Below are positions 29,244 to 40,483 of a stretch of 64,000 nucleotides of DNA, one piece after another. The notes below the pieces were generated by a model, which worked only from the letters and a program-made list of their open reading frames with translations, was not told the DNA's origin and did not search any database. This DNA is from Leishmania martiniquensis (Eukaryota; Euglenozoa; Kinetoplastea; Trypanosomatida; Trypanosomatidae): NCBI RefSeq assembly GCF_017916325.1, contig NC_090157.1:241001-305000 (forward strand), read 5' to 3'. Both the position numbers and the translations under genes were made by a program. Every line of letters begins with the position of its first letter. Positions within the stretch are counted from its first letter, which is position 1.

Positions 29244-29996
29244 TTATAAAAGGAAAACAGAGAAAACAGAAAAGAACGAAGCAGTTAGAGAAAAGAAGTG
29301 CGCAGAGGGCGCAGACTTCCCGTTCATCGCGCCCCACTCCACACACAGCGAGCAGGCCTGCGAGCGCATGCGCACGCTCAGCCATAGCGCACACGCCCCG
29401 GCTGCGCCACGGCCACATCCGGGTCTTCCGCAACGAGCCGCCCGCCGCTCCGTCAGGCTATGCGCCGGCGGGCTCTGCGCCACCTGCCCCGTCCATTCCG
29501 CGCACGCGCGCTGCGCAGGCGGCGTCAGACGGGCATGGGCGGACGGCACCCCTTCATCCGTGCGGGCCGCGGTGCCCGTGCTCCGCGGGGGCGGAGGCCT
29601 CACGTCTCTCCCCGTGGTCGCCCTCACACCACGTGCGCCGCGAGGAAGCGCTGCAGCAACGACGCTCGGAACGGCGCACACGCTGCCGCGGCAGACGGCC
29701 GCTTTGTAGCGTCGTCGCGTACGGCTTGCGGCCGCCACCAGCGTCGCGCTGCCGCCGCTCCCACTCGCTAAGGGCGCCACCCAGGCGACTCGGTCGCCCA
29801 CATCGGGTGTCGCGCGTCTGCGTCGTGAACGCCGGTGCTGCCGGCGACCGCGGAGTCCGTCCTCCGGGGCAGTGCCGCCACGGCGCACACACCGTGGTGC
29901 CGCTGCCAGCCGCAGCGAAATGCGGCACGCTACTCGGTCAGCACATCGGCCATGAGGACGCACAACAGGGGGGCCGGGCAGTCGCTCTCGCCACAC
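29244..29996 (-). pseudogene. Decayed coding remnant downstream of A2, unit U2
   Basis: Copy of the U1 remnant, with one Ala to Val change (QVAQSPPAHS). No usable ATG. Confidence 0.4.
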
Positions 29997-30199
29997 TCGC
30001 AGGACGCAGTGGCGCCGTCACCCGACAATGAGCACCAAGAGAAGAGGCTGCTTGGGTTAGGCAACACAAAGGCACAGTCGACGGTGCGGTCAGAGCCCGC
30101 GGCGCCTCTGTCTGCTCACCACTCTGAAAATAGCCGTGGCTGCTTCCAGGCGCGGATCGCGACGCTGAGTGACCGTTAGTCCTCCGCCGTCTCAGCGGC

Positions 30200-31150
30200 C
30201 TAGCTGTCACCGGACGTGTTATTGTGAGCAGGGGACAGAGATGCCATGGAGGTGACTCTTTCTGAACCAGATGCGGAAGTGAGAGACGCCCATGAGGTGG
30301 TGCTACCAGAATAAGATGCGGAAGTGAGAGACGCCCATGGAACGCTGCTCCCCGCATGAGATGCGGACGTGAGAGACGCCCATGAGGTGCTCGTCATATC
30401 TTCCTTATCCACAGCCGCCCGCGCTGCCGCCAGCGACGCTGGTGGCGTACTGACTCGGAGGCGAGCAACGGACGCGGCCGGGCCCACCGACATCGGGCCC
30501 ACTCCAGCAGCCGCAGCCGGGCCCACCGACATCGGGCCCACGCCAGCAGCCGCAGCCGGGCCCACCGACATCGGGCCCACGCCAGCAGCCGCAGCCGGGC
30601 CCACCGACATCGGGCCCACGCCAGCAGCCGCAGCCGGGCCCACCGACATCGGGCCCACGCCAGCAGCCGCAGCCGGGCCCACCGACATCGGGCCCACTCC
30701 AGCAGCCGCAGCCGGGCCCACCGACATCGGGCCCACGCCAGCAGCCGCAGCCGGGCCCACCGACATCGGGCCCACGCCAGCAGCCGCAGCCGGGCCCACC
30801 GACATCGGGCCCACTCCAGCAGCCGCAGCCGGGCCCACGGACAGCGGACCCACGCCAACGGACGCGGCAGGGCCCACCGACATCGGGCCCACGCCAGCAG
30901 CCGCAGCCGGGCCCACGGACAGCGGACCCACGCCAACGGACGCGGCAGGGCCCACCGACATCGGGCCCACGCCAGCAGCCGCAGCCGGGCCCACCGACAT
31001 CGGGCCCACGCCAACGGACGCGGCAGGGCCCACGGACAGCGGACCGACGCCAACGGCGGCCGCTTGTGGCTCAGCGCACGCGGTCAGCGCAAGCACAGCC
31101 ACGACGCACGCCAGCAGCGTCGCAAGCACACTCGCACGGCTCATCTTCAT
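30200..31150 (-). CDS. A2: A2 family protein, type B, 15 repeats (unit U2)
   Basis: A 316-aa protein with the same signal peptide as U1 and 15 full 13-residue repeats. The first seven repeats match the variant order of the U1 copy. After the last AASV comes an 88-residue type B tail that replaces the type A end. It begins ARLRVSTPPASLAAARAAVD and continues with about four imperfect 15-residue Ser/Thr-rich repeats centred on SWASLTSAS, ending NNTSGDS and TAG. The tail has no hydrophobic stretch, so a GPI anchor or membrane anchor is unlikely. It holds one N-x-T sequon (NNTS). Family role as for the U1 copy; what the tail does is unknown. Confidence 0.88.
   Translation of the reverse strand: MKMSRASVLATLLACVVAVLALTACAEPQAAAVGVGPLSVGPAASVGVGPMSVGPAAAAGVGPMSVGPAASVGVGPLSVGPAAAAGVGPMSVGPAASVGVGPLSVGPAAAAGVGPMSVGPAAAAGVGPMSVGPAAAAGVGPMSVGPAAAAGVGPMSVGPAAAAGVGPMSVGPAAAAGVGPMSVGPAAAAGVGPMSVGPAAAAGVGPMSVGPAAAAGVGPMSVGPAASVARLRVSTPPASLAAARAAVDKEDMTSTSWASLTSASHAGSSVPWASLTSASYSGSTTSWASLTSASGSERVTSMASLSPAHNNTSGDS
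30467..31051 (-). repeat. 39-bp A2 coding repeats, 15 units (U2)
   Basis: Same repeat as U1. The N-terminal part has the alternating Leu/Met and ASV/AAA variant pattern, the C-terminal part is homogeneous. Confidence 0.95.
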
Positions 31151-31854
31151 GGTGCTCCTTCACAGGGGGACTCGTGGAAGGTATGCGCGCACGCGGGGCG
31201 AGGGGGTACGCTCGTACAGCTGTCAGCGAGAGAGGGCAGCACCGGAGATGGGGGTGTTAAAGGGGGCGAAGGGCGTCGGCGGAGGGAAGAGAATCGGTAG
31301 TGGGGAGAGCGATGGCGCACTTTTTGTATGTCTGAGGCGTGCGTGTGCGTGTGTGGGTGAGGGTCAGGGCGCACGGCGGGAAGCCGCGTGGCGTAGGCCG
31401 GGTCACAGACGCATCGAGAGAGGTGTGGAGGAGAAGTGGGAGGGGAGTCGGCAGAGAGAAGGGCGTGCGGCAAGCACAGAGGCGACGGGCCGCGAGGGCG
31501 GCCTGCAGCAGCACGCGCATGCTCACAGCCGCGGACGCGTACGCACATGCACAGTTGCTGACGGTGTGAGGAGGTGTGTCGAAGGCGCGTGGGCTTCGGG
31601 GGCGCCACAGCGCCAAGACGTACGGCGCGGCGGCCGGCAACGCGTATCGCACTCATCGGCGTCGCCCAGCCCGTACGCGCGCACCGACCGGAGCTGGCGA
31701 GACGGCAGCGGATTCGCGGGGCGCTGTATTGCCAAGCGCAGCCGCAATCGGCAAGAGAGGGCACAGAAGGACGAGAGAGTGGGTGAGTGAGGGAGCAGCA
31801 GCAGTCGGGGGCCCGCTTCGCACACCAGGGCGCGCTACCGCGCCGGCGACGGAA

Positions 31855-34800
31855 TGCCGCCATGATGGCCCCGCGCGCAAATCCACCGAGGTCGCGCGAG
31901 GTGCCGAGGGCGCCCTGGCAGTCGGGCCCAATGGCGTAGACGGGCGCTTCAGCGGCGCAGCAACGGCCGGGCTGCTGCGCACCCAAACGGCTGCGCTACG
32001 CCCCTCCTCCGCTGCAGCGTGGCAGAGGCGCCTCCCCACGCGCTGGTGGCGGCGCGTCCCGCGGACTGGCTCAGAGGCGTCCGCTGCAGAAGGCGACGTC
32101 CCCAGGTGACAGCTTCGCGGGCGCCCGTCGGGCGATCGTTGCACGGCCGGCGCAGATGCGGCCCTTCCAAGAGCGCCGGCCGCGAATCCAAATGGAGCGC
32201 GTCGCGCCACTGGATAGGGCGGCGTGCGCACTGACAAGCCTGCTTGCCTGTGCAGGTGCCGTTGCCCTCGCGCCGGCTGCGGAAGCAGTGCCGCACAGCG
32301 CCGCCGTGGCTCCTCGGCATCCGGCGACCCGCTCAGGCACAGACTCCACGGCGCGGCATCGGCCATCGCCGCCGACATCCGCACTCCGCTCCGCCGAGGC
32401 AGCGTGAGCGTGCGCTGGCCTCGGCAGCGAGGGGAAGGACCGCGACGGTACGCCGCCACTGGCAGAAGCAGCAGCGGCACCCGCAGCCCCCACTGCCGGC
32501 ATGGCGCGACTACCACCATGTGGCGTTGGCGCACCAGGCGGCGCGGAAGGATGCACGCCCGTTGCTGTTGCACCTGCAGCGGCGCCAGGGGCTCCCAAGA
32601 GGGTCTCGCGCGCCTCCAGCACCCGGGTGGCAAGCAGGCGAGGGCCGCACACGACAGCGTAGCCAGGCGTCAACGGAGAGCCGGGGAGGAGGCCCCCAAC
32701 ACCATCGAAGGCGGCGCCGACACGCCTCGTAGTTGCAGTACGCTCCCCGACCGCCAGCGGCACGAATGAAGCAAGACGCGCCGGCTCCGTCGACGGCCCA
32801 CGGTCACGCGGGTCGCTCCGAGGGCAGCCGGCCGGCGCCGTTCCATGACGCCTAGACGGCGCACCGGCCACTGCCACCGGCCTCTGCGACGCCCGCGGAC
32901 CCCGTGGCCCTTGTCCACGCCGATGCGCTTCGTCTGCGCACCAGCGGCTCTGGCAATCGCTCAGGGTGTCGAGCCAGCACCGCAGCCATTCCAGCACGGC
33001 GTGCATCGCCGCCGCGCCTCGACACGCTTCCCGGCCACCACCACCGTCGCTCGCAGTGCCCGAGGCGCTAGCGATGCTCGCGCTGCACACGCGCGCGCAA
33101 CCCAGAAGCTTTGCGCACGGAAGGCGGTGTCAGCAGAGTCCCAGACAGGCCGACCTCCCTGCCAACAGAGCTGGGCACACAACGCACAAGGTTGACACCA
33201 CCTGTGAACGGGCTTGCTGCCGCCCTGCCATCCCCGCGGCGTGACGGCGGCGGGTGGCCGTCGTCGCGCTCGGTCACTTACTGCGCCGCCGAGCGCAGCG
33301 GGGAGTGCGTGGCGACCGGCGAAGAAGACAACGGCGCGGCGGTCTCACCAACCGCGCGGCGAACGACACACCCCTGACGGCGCCACAGGCCCGGCGCGTG
33401 CCGCGCACCATCAGCCGACGGCGCAGCACCACGGTGGGCCCTTCACCCCCGGCGCACCCCCACACAGGCGACAACGAGGCGCGGGACTTGCGGGCAGCAT
33501 TCGCCTCAGAAGCTGCACAGCCTGTCGCGCGACGCCATGTGCGTCGGCGGCACTGCTCATGCGCTGGCGGTGCCTCCGAGTACGGCCCGGTTCGATGCAG
33601 GAGGCGCCACCGCCGGCTCGCCATGCGGCAGGTGGGAGCGGTGGGCGGCTTCCGTCAGCGACGGTCGCGGCACCGCCATCACCACCGCTACCACGGCACC
33701 CCACAGCCCCCTCCGTTGGTGTGGCTACAGGAAGCCGCCGCGCGGCCAGCTCCGTCATCTCAGGACCCGTGCTGCGCCACCGAATTCTTGCCAAGCCGTT
33801 CTCATCCTCTCTCTCATCCCCACCGGACCCCCGACGGTGCTCTGAGGTGACAGCGGCGCGGACAGCGGCGATCTCACCCCGAGACAGCGCGAAGCTACTG
33901 GAGATGGCGCCGTCGATGACCCTCGTGATGCGCCGAGCGCCTGCCGCGTCTCGTCGGCCCGCTGGGCCTCGCACGAGCGGCGCTCCCTCGCGCTGTCGCT
34001 GTTGCTCCGCAGCCTGTGGCACGCAAGCGGCAGCGTCTGCGCCAAGAGCAACGGTGGGTGAAGCAGCGCCGGCGCCTGCAACGGCGGCCGCGCACCGTCC
34101 ACCTCAGGAGCACCGTGCGATCCGCGGGCGGCGCCCTCGTCGTCGTCCGCGGCGCCGACGGCGAGATGGTCGGAATGGGACCGTCCCCAGCGGCTGCAGT
34201 GACGGTGGTGGTCCTCATCACGACCGTAGCGGTCGGAGGACGCCACGGATGTCACCCCTGCCTCGCTCAGCGGCGCACGCCGTCCCGCCGCGTGCGAGAG
34301 AGACGCGCAACTCGCCAAGTCAGGCGACCGCAGCGGCAGTGTCGACGTGCTGCTCTTCACGCGTGCATACCGTAGCGCCCGATCGCAGTGTGGTCGGGTG
34401 TCCATCACTCCCCGGGCGCCATCACCAGAGAGGGGCCCCAGCACGAGCATCCCAAGCGGGCCACAGCGGGCACCGCGTGCTCCCGTGCCGGGAGACACCT
34501 GTGGCGGCGTTGCGCTCAGCACTGCCGGGTGCCAGCTCCGTCTGCGCAGTCCCGCGCAGCGGTGATGACCTCTCCGTCCCGGCAAAGGCGTGACACATCA
34601 GATGCATTCGTCCCTCTAGCCACCGGGTCGCGGGTGCACCACCGGCGACCACAGTAGGCCCACCTGCTCTTGCATCACCCTCCAGTAGCGAGGCCTGGGG
34701 TCTCCGCTCGCCCACTCCGCCACTGGTGCGCTCGCTCTCCGCCGCTGGGCGTGACGCGCCGTCGGACGACGGTGCCGTCCTCACCGGCAGGATCGACTCA

Positions 34801-35134
34801 CGGCTCGGCAAAGCGCCGACAAGCTCGCCGATGGCCTGACGCTGCGGCGACCCTGCCGCGCGGGCGTTCGGCGGTGGTGGTCTGTGCGTCCTCTTCCCCT
34901 CGCTCAGTGAGGGCGCTGATCCGCTCTCGCCCACCGCCATCTGCTTTGGCCCACTGCTGTCTCCCCCAACGCCGCCACGTGAGCGGGTTGCGCTGCAACG
35001 GGCGTCATGGCGTTCGCTCCCACCATCAGTGCCGTCCAGCCCCACGGCATCCCCAGCAACTTCGTCCCCCGGCCAGCAGCGCTGCTGCCACTGCTAGAAG
35101 ACGACGAAGACGAGCCGATTGCGATATCCGTCAT
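31855..35134 (-). pseudogene. Decayed A2-unit gene (U2)
   Basis: Same as in U1, with the ATG at 35134 and the same four-C run (near 35053) breaking part 1 after about 28 codons. The downstream frame changes and stops match those in the other units. Confidence 0.55.
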
Positions 35135-36238
35135 GGCTCTGCAGAAGGGGAGGGGGAGGGGAAGGAAGGGGGCCGCAAGCTCAAGGAGCGAGAGAGGTGG
35201 AAGACGGCAACGCCTAGCACCTGCGGCCCCGGCAACAGCAGGCTGTCGCGCCACTGCCTGTGCACCTGTCAGTCAGTCAATCTGTGTGCGTGCGCGGGAT
35301 CGGCAGACCGCCGTGTCCGTCAGGGAAGACAGACAGGAGGAGCGAAGCAACGCGAAAGGCACACGAGAGGGCGCACAAAGGAGGTGAGGGCCGTCGGCGC
35401 GCGGAGATGCCGACACGGGCACAGAGGCAGGCGAGACGAGGGCAGCACGCGCGCCAAGCACAGAAAAGCCGCAGCCCCTCCGCCAGCCGCACCGACGAGT
35501 CGAGCCGGCAGAGAAGAGAGGCGGTGGGGTCCGGAGCACGAGGGAGAGAGCTGACACGCGTGGCGCTCTCCCCTCCCCTCACCCCCTCGCACCATGGCGG
35601 CGCGAACGGTGCGCACACACGCTCGAGGTGCCGCCTTCACCTCTCTTTCCCCGCTGCGCTCCTGCGGAGGGCGCACCACACACCTGGCGCCGTTGGCCAC
35701 CTCCACTTCCCTCCGGCTGCCCGCCTGCATGCCCGCTTTTCGGCGTCGACGCCTATCGGCTTAGCGGGGAGGGAGGGCGCAAGAGGAATGGGATGGCGGC
35801 GTGGCAAGCAGCGCCGCTGCCCGTCGGCCTCTGACAGCTGTGCCGGCGTACGCGCACACGGAGAGAGGCGAAACAGAAGAGAAACGGTGTGGCCCGGCAG
35901 CGGCAAACGAGATCGGAGGTGCAGTCCGCGCCTGTTGCAGCAGGTCGAGCAGCAACAAATGGGAGTCAGCCGCACGAGGAGGAGAGGGGAAGGCACGGGA
36001 AGAGGGGGACGAGAGGGACCGAAAGATGAGAGAGAGAGGCGGGGCGAAACATGGGGAAGGGGGCCCAGCGACCAACGCGCAAACGCAGGGGCGAGGAAGG
36101 GAGGGAGGGGCGCAGAAGCCGCCCACGGTGCCGCGGACACAGAGAGGGGGCAGCGGCGCACGCCGTGCTCGCCCATGTAAGCGGCCAGTCTTCGCCCCTT
36201 CGGCGCGGCGGGCGCGCTCGCATTGTTCTTCTCGCCCC

Positions 36239-36733
36239 TCATCGTGCGCTTCGTGTCCATTTCCTTTGTGTCTCATCGAGCACATAATAGATTTGCTCTC
36301 GAGCACCGCGGAGAGACGCCGAGAAGTAAATAGAGACGTAACCACTGCCCACCCACAACGGACAGGCCCGCGAGCGCACACGCACGTACAGCCACAGCGC
36401 ACACCGCAGGCTGCGCCCAGGACCGCGCTCGGCACCACCGTCACGCAGCCAACGCACAATCGCACTGGGCTCGTGCGCACATTCCTTGAACAGCCCACGC
36501 GGCACGCAGTCGGCCGGCACCACCGTCACCATGGCCGCACGCCCAGTCCTGTCCGCCGGTGCCACGAGTCGGCAGCCTTGCACGGGGGCAGGCTGCTGGC
36601 TCTCGGCGTCCCGCGCAGAGTGGGGCACCAGGCCCTCGTACCGCGGCCAGTGGGCGGCAGCCGTCCGCCTTGAGCCGAAGCACAGGTATACGAAATACAA
36701 GAGAGAAAGAGGAGAGGGGGGTGATATCAGCAT
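36239..36733 (-). CDS. 164-codon ORF of unit U3 (type A leader)
   Basis: Same protein as in U2, so the U1 substitutions are private to U1. The leader is the short type A form. Confidence 0.45.
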   Translation of the reverse strand: MLISPPSPLSLLYFVYLCFGSRRTAAAHWPRYEGLVPHSARDAESQQPAPVQGCRLVAPADRTGRAAMVTVVPADCVPRGLFKECAHEPSAIVRWLRDGGAERGPGRSLRCALWLYVRVRSRACPLWVGSGYVSIYFSASLRGAREQIYYVLDETQRKWTRSAR

Positions 36734-37189
36734 GGAAACGCTATGCAGCCAAGTCGACAGACTTTGGCGGTAAAAGCACATTTGTCCCGATAAAGACGGA
36801 AGGAGAGACCGTCGGCCGGAGCACTCGCGGCACACCGGCAGACGCGCATGCGCATTGACAAGGGCAACAGGATGTGCAACGACAGCGCGTGCGCGTGGGG
36901 GTGTGCGTCGTGGATCACGTCTGGGGTACTCGTCGCCTTCGGTGTTGAAAGAGAGAGAAAACGAAACGAGTTCACGCCTGCCGCCACGTCGCCGCTGTTT
37001 GGCCTGCCCCCTCCCCTCTCACCCACCGGCACTCCTGCACATAGTGCAGACAGAACAGAACCCGGCCGTACGGCCGTCGCGAAGCGGAAGTGGAGAGGAG
37101 GGGAGTGCGCACACGTCAAGCGCGAGGGGTCAGCGCGCCACAGACGGCGGATGCGGAGCCATCGAGCGAGGGCAGTGTGAGTCGTTCAC

Positions 37190-37942
37190 TTATAAAAGGA
37201 AAACAGAGAAAACAGAAAAGAACGAAGCAGTTAGAGAAAAGAAGTGCGCAGAGGGCGCAGACTTCCCGTTCATCGCGCCCCACTCCACACACAGCGAGCA
37301 GGCCTGCGAGCGCATGCGCACGCTCAGCCATAGCGCACACGCCCCGGCTGCGCCACGGCCACATCCGGGTCTTCCGCAACGAGCCGCCCGCCGCTCCGTC
37401 AGGCTATGCGCCGGCGGGCTCTGCGCCGCCTGCCCCGTCCATTCCGCGCACGCGCGCTGCGCAGGCGGCGTCAGACGGGCATGGGCGGACGGCACCCCTT
37501 CATCCGTGCGGGCCGCGGTGCCCGTGCTCCGCGGGGGCGGAGGCCTCACGTCTCTCCCCGTGGTCGCCCTCACACCACGTGCGCCGCGAGGAAGCGCTGC
37601 AGCAACGACGCTCGGAACGGCGCACACGCTGCCGCGGCAGACGGCCGCTTTGTAGCGTCGTCGCGTACGGCTTGCGGCCGCCACCAGCGTCGCGCTGCCG
37701 CCGCTCCCACTCGCTAAGGGCGCCACCCAGGCGACTCGGTCGCCCACATCGGGTGTCGCGCGTCTGCGTCGTGAACGCCGGTGCTGCCGGCGACCGCGGA
37801 GTCCGTCCTCCGGGGCAGTGCCGCCACGGCGCACACACCGTGGTGCCGCTGCCAGCCGCAGCGAAATGCGGCACGCTACTCGGTCAGCACATCGGCCATG
37901 AGGACGCACAACAGGGGGGCCGGGCAGTCGCTCTCGCCACAC
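37190..37942 (-). pseudogene. Decayed coding remnant downstream of A2, unit U3
   Basis: Identical in translation to the U1 remnant; no usable ATG. Confidence 0.4.
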
Positions 37943-38241
37943 TCGCAGGACGCAGTGGCGCCGTCACCCGACAATGAGCACCAAGAGAAGAGGCTGCTTG
38001 GGTTAGGCAACACAAAGGCACAGTCGACGGTGCGGTCAGAGCCCGCGGCGCCTCTGTCTGCTCACCACTCTGAAAATAGCCGTGGCTGCTTCCAGGCGCG
38101 GATCGCGACGCTGAGTGACCGTTAGTCCTCCGCCGTCTCAGCGGCCTACATACCCTTGGAAGTCTTACTGAAAGCAAAGGGGAGAGGTACCACTGAGACA
38201 TTGTTTAGATCATCCTCATCACCAGTCGATCGCTCCGCTGC

Positions 38242-39780
38242 TTACGGCGCTGACGGCGTGCGAAGTCGGTCGCGAGCAGCGAGTGGAGAAGGGCCAACGG
38301 ACAGCGGACCGACGCCAGCAGCCGCAGCCGGGCCCACCGACATCGGGCCCACGCCAGCAGCCGCAGCCGGGCCCACGGACAGCGGACCCACGCCAACGGA
38401 CGCGGCAGGGCCCACCGACATCGGGCCCACGCCAGCAGCCGCAGCCGGGCCCACCGACATCGGGCCCACGCCAACGGACGCAGCCGGGCCCACGGACAGC
38501 GGACCCACGCCAACGGACGCGGCAGGGCCCACCGACATCGGGCCCACGCCAGCAGCCGCAGCCGGGCCCACCGACATCGGGCCCACGCCAGCAGCCGCAG
38601 CCGGGCCCACGGACAGCGGACCCACGCCAACGGACGCGGCAGGGCCCACCGACATCGGGCCCACGCCAGCAGCCGCAGCCGGGCCCACCGACATCGGGCC
38701 CACGCCAACGGACGCAGCCGGGCCCACGGACAGCGGACCCACGCCAACGGACGCGGCAGGGCCCACCGACATCGGGCCCACGCCAGCAGCCGCAGCCGGG
38801 CCCACGGACAGCGGACCCACGCCAACGGACGCGGCAGGGCCCACCGACATCGGGCCCACGCCAGCAGCCGCAGCCGGGCCCACCGACATCGGGCCCACGC
38901 CAGCAGCCGCAGCCGGGCCCACGGACAGCGGACCCACGCCAACGGACGCGGCAGGGCCCACCGACATCGGGCCCACGCCAGCAGCCGCAGCCGGGCCCAC
39001 CGACATCGGGCCCACTCCAGCAGCCGCAGCCGGGCCCACCGACATCGGGCCCACTCCAGCAGCCGCAGCCGGGCCCACCGACATCGGGCCCACGCCAGCA
39101 GCCGCAGCCGGGCCCACCGACATCGGGCCCACGCCAGCAGCCGCAGCCGGGCCCACCGACATCGGGCCCACTCCAGCAGCCGCAGCCGGGCCCACCGACA
39201 TCGGGCCCACGCCAGCAGCCGCAGCCGGGCCCACCGACATCGGGCCCACTCCAGCAGCCGCAGCCGGGCCCACCGACATCGGGCCCACGCCAGCAGCCGC
39301 AGCCGGGCCCACCGACATCGGGCCCACTCCAGCAGCCGCAGCCGGGCCCACCGACATCGGGCCCACTCCAGCAGCCGCAGCCGGGCCCACGGACAGCGGA
39401 CCCACGCCAACGGACGCGGCAGGGCCCACCGACATCGGGCCCACGCCAGCAGCCGCAGCCGGGCCCACGGACAGCGGACCCACGCCAACGGACGCGGCAG
39501 GGCCCACCGACATCGGGCCCACGCCAGCAGCCGCAGCCGGGCCCACGGACAGCGGACCCACGCCAGCAGCCGCAGCCGGGCCCACCGACATCGGGCCCAC
39601 GCCAGCAGCCGCAGCCGGGCCCACCGACATCGGGCCCACGCCAACGGACGCGGCAGGGCCCACGGACAGCGGACCGACGCCAACGGCGGCCGCTTGTGGC
39701 TCAGCGCACGCGGTCAGCGCAAGCACAGCCACGACGCACGCCAGCAGCGTCGCAAGCACACTCGCACGGCTCATCTTCAT
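38242..39780 (-). CDS. A2: A2 family protein, type A, 36 repeats (unit U3)
   Basis: The longest A2 copy, 512 aa: the common signal peptide, 35 full repeats plus one partial, and the type A tail ending LRTPSAP and TAA. It carries a more irregular mix of Leu/Met and ASV/AAA repeats than the others, especially toward the C-terminus. The extra eight repeats explain nearly all of the length difference from U1. Function as for the U1 copy. Confidence 0.9.
   Translation of the reverse strand: MKMSRASVLATLLACVVAVLALTACAEPQAAAVGVGPLSVGPAASVGVGPMSVGPAAAAGVGPMSVGPAAAAGVGPLSVGPAAAAGVGPMSVGPAASVGVGPLSVGPAAAAGVGPMSVGPAASVGVGPLSVGPAAAAGVGPMSVGPAAAAGVGPMSVGPAAAAGVGPMSVGPAAAAGVGPMSVGPAAAAGVGPMSVGPAAAAGVGPMSVGPAAAAGVGPMSVGPAAAAGVGPMSVGPAAAAGVGPMSVGPAAAAGVGPMSVGPAAAAGVGPMSVGPAASVGVGPLSVGPAAAAGVGPMSVGPAAAAGVGPMSVGPAASVGVGPLSVGPAAAAGVGPMSVGPAASVGVGPLSVGPAASVGVGPMSVGPAAAAGVGPMSVGPAASVGVGPLSVGPAAAAGVGPMSVGPAAAAGVGPMSVGPAASVGVGPLSVGPAASVGVGPMSVGPAAAAGVGPMSVGPAASVGVGPLSVGPAAAAGVGPMSVGPAAAAGVGPLSVGPSPLAARDRLRTPSAP
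38317..39681 (-). repeat. 39-bp A2 coding repeats, 35 full units (U3)
   Basis: Largest repeat tract in the window. A homogeneous central block of about a dozen GVGPMSVGPAAAA units is flanked by mixed variants. Confidence 0.95.
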
Positions 39781-40483
39781 GGTGCTCCTTCACAGGGGGA
39801 CTCGTGGAAGGTATGCGCGCACGCGGGGCGAGGGGGTACGCTCGTACAGCTGTCAGCGAGAGAGGGCAGCACCGGAGATGGGGGTGTTAAAGGGGGCGAA
39901 GGGCGTCGGCGGAGGGAAGAGAATCGGTAGTGGGGAGAGCGATGGCGCACTTTTTGTATGTCTGAGGCGTGCGTGTGCGTGTGTGGGTGAGGGTCAGGGC
40001 GCACGGCGGGAAGCCGCGTGGCGTAGGCCGGGTCACAGACGCATCGAGAGAGGTGTGGAGGAGAAGTGGGAGGGGAGTCGGCAGAGAGAAGGGCGTGCGG
40101 CAAGCACAGAGGCGACGGGCCGCGAGGGCGGCCTGCAGCAGCACGCGCATGCTCACAGCCGCGGACGCGTACGCACATGCACAGTTGCTGACGGTGTGAG
40201 GAGGTGTGTCGAAGGCGCGTGGGCTTCGGGGCGCCACAGCGCCAAGACGTACGGCGCGGCGGCCGGCAACGCGTATCGCACTCATCGGCGTCGCCCAGCC
40301 CGTACGCGCGCACCGACCGGAGCTGGCGAGACGGCAGCGGATTCGCGGGGCGCTGTATTGCCAAGCGCAGCCGCAATCGGCAAGAGAGGGCACAGAAGGA
40401 CGAGAGAGTGGGTGAGTGAGGGAGCAGCAGCAGTCGGGGGCCCGCTTCGCACACCAGGGCGCGCTACCGCGCCGGCGACGGAA

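Noticed and set aside
30200..30463. GPI anchor signal at the end of type B A2
   Set aside because: The C-terminus ends in NNTSGDS with no hydrophobic stretch.
35320..35730. 136-codon ORF starting MQAGSRREVEVANGARC in the spacer of each unit
   Set aside because: GC3 is high at first, but one-base indels change its frame in U2, U4 and U5, and it overlaps pyrimidine-rich leader DNA. It may be a small remnant but I cannot support it as a gene.
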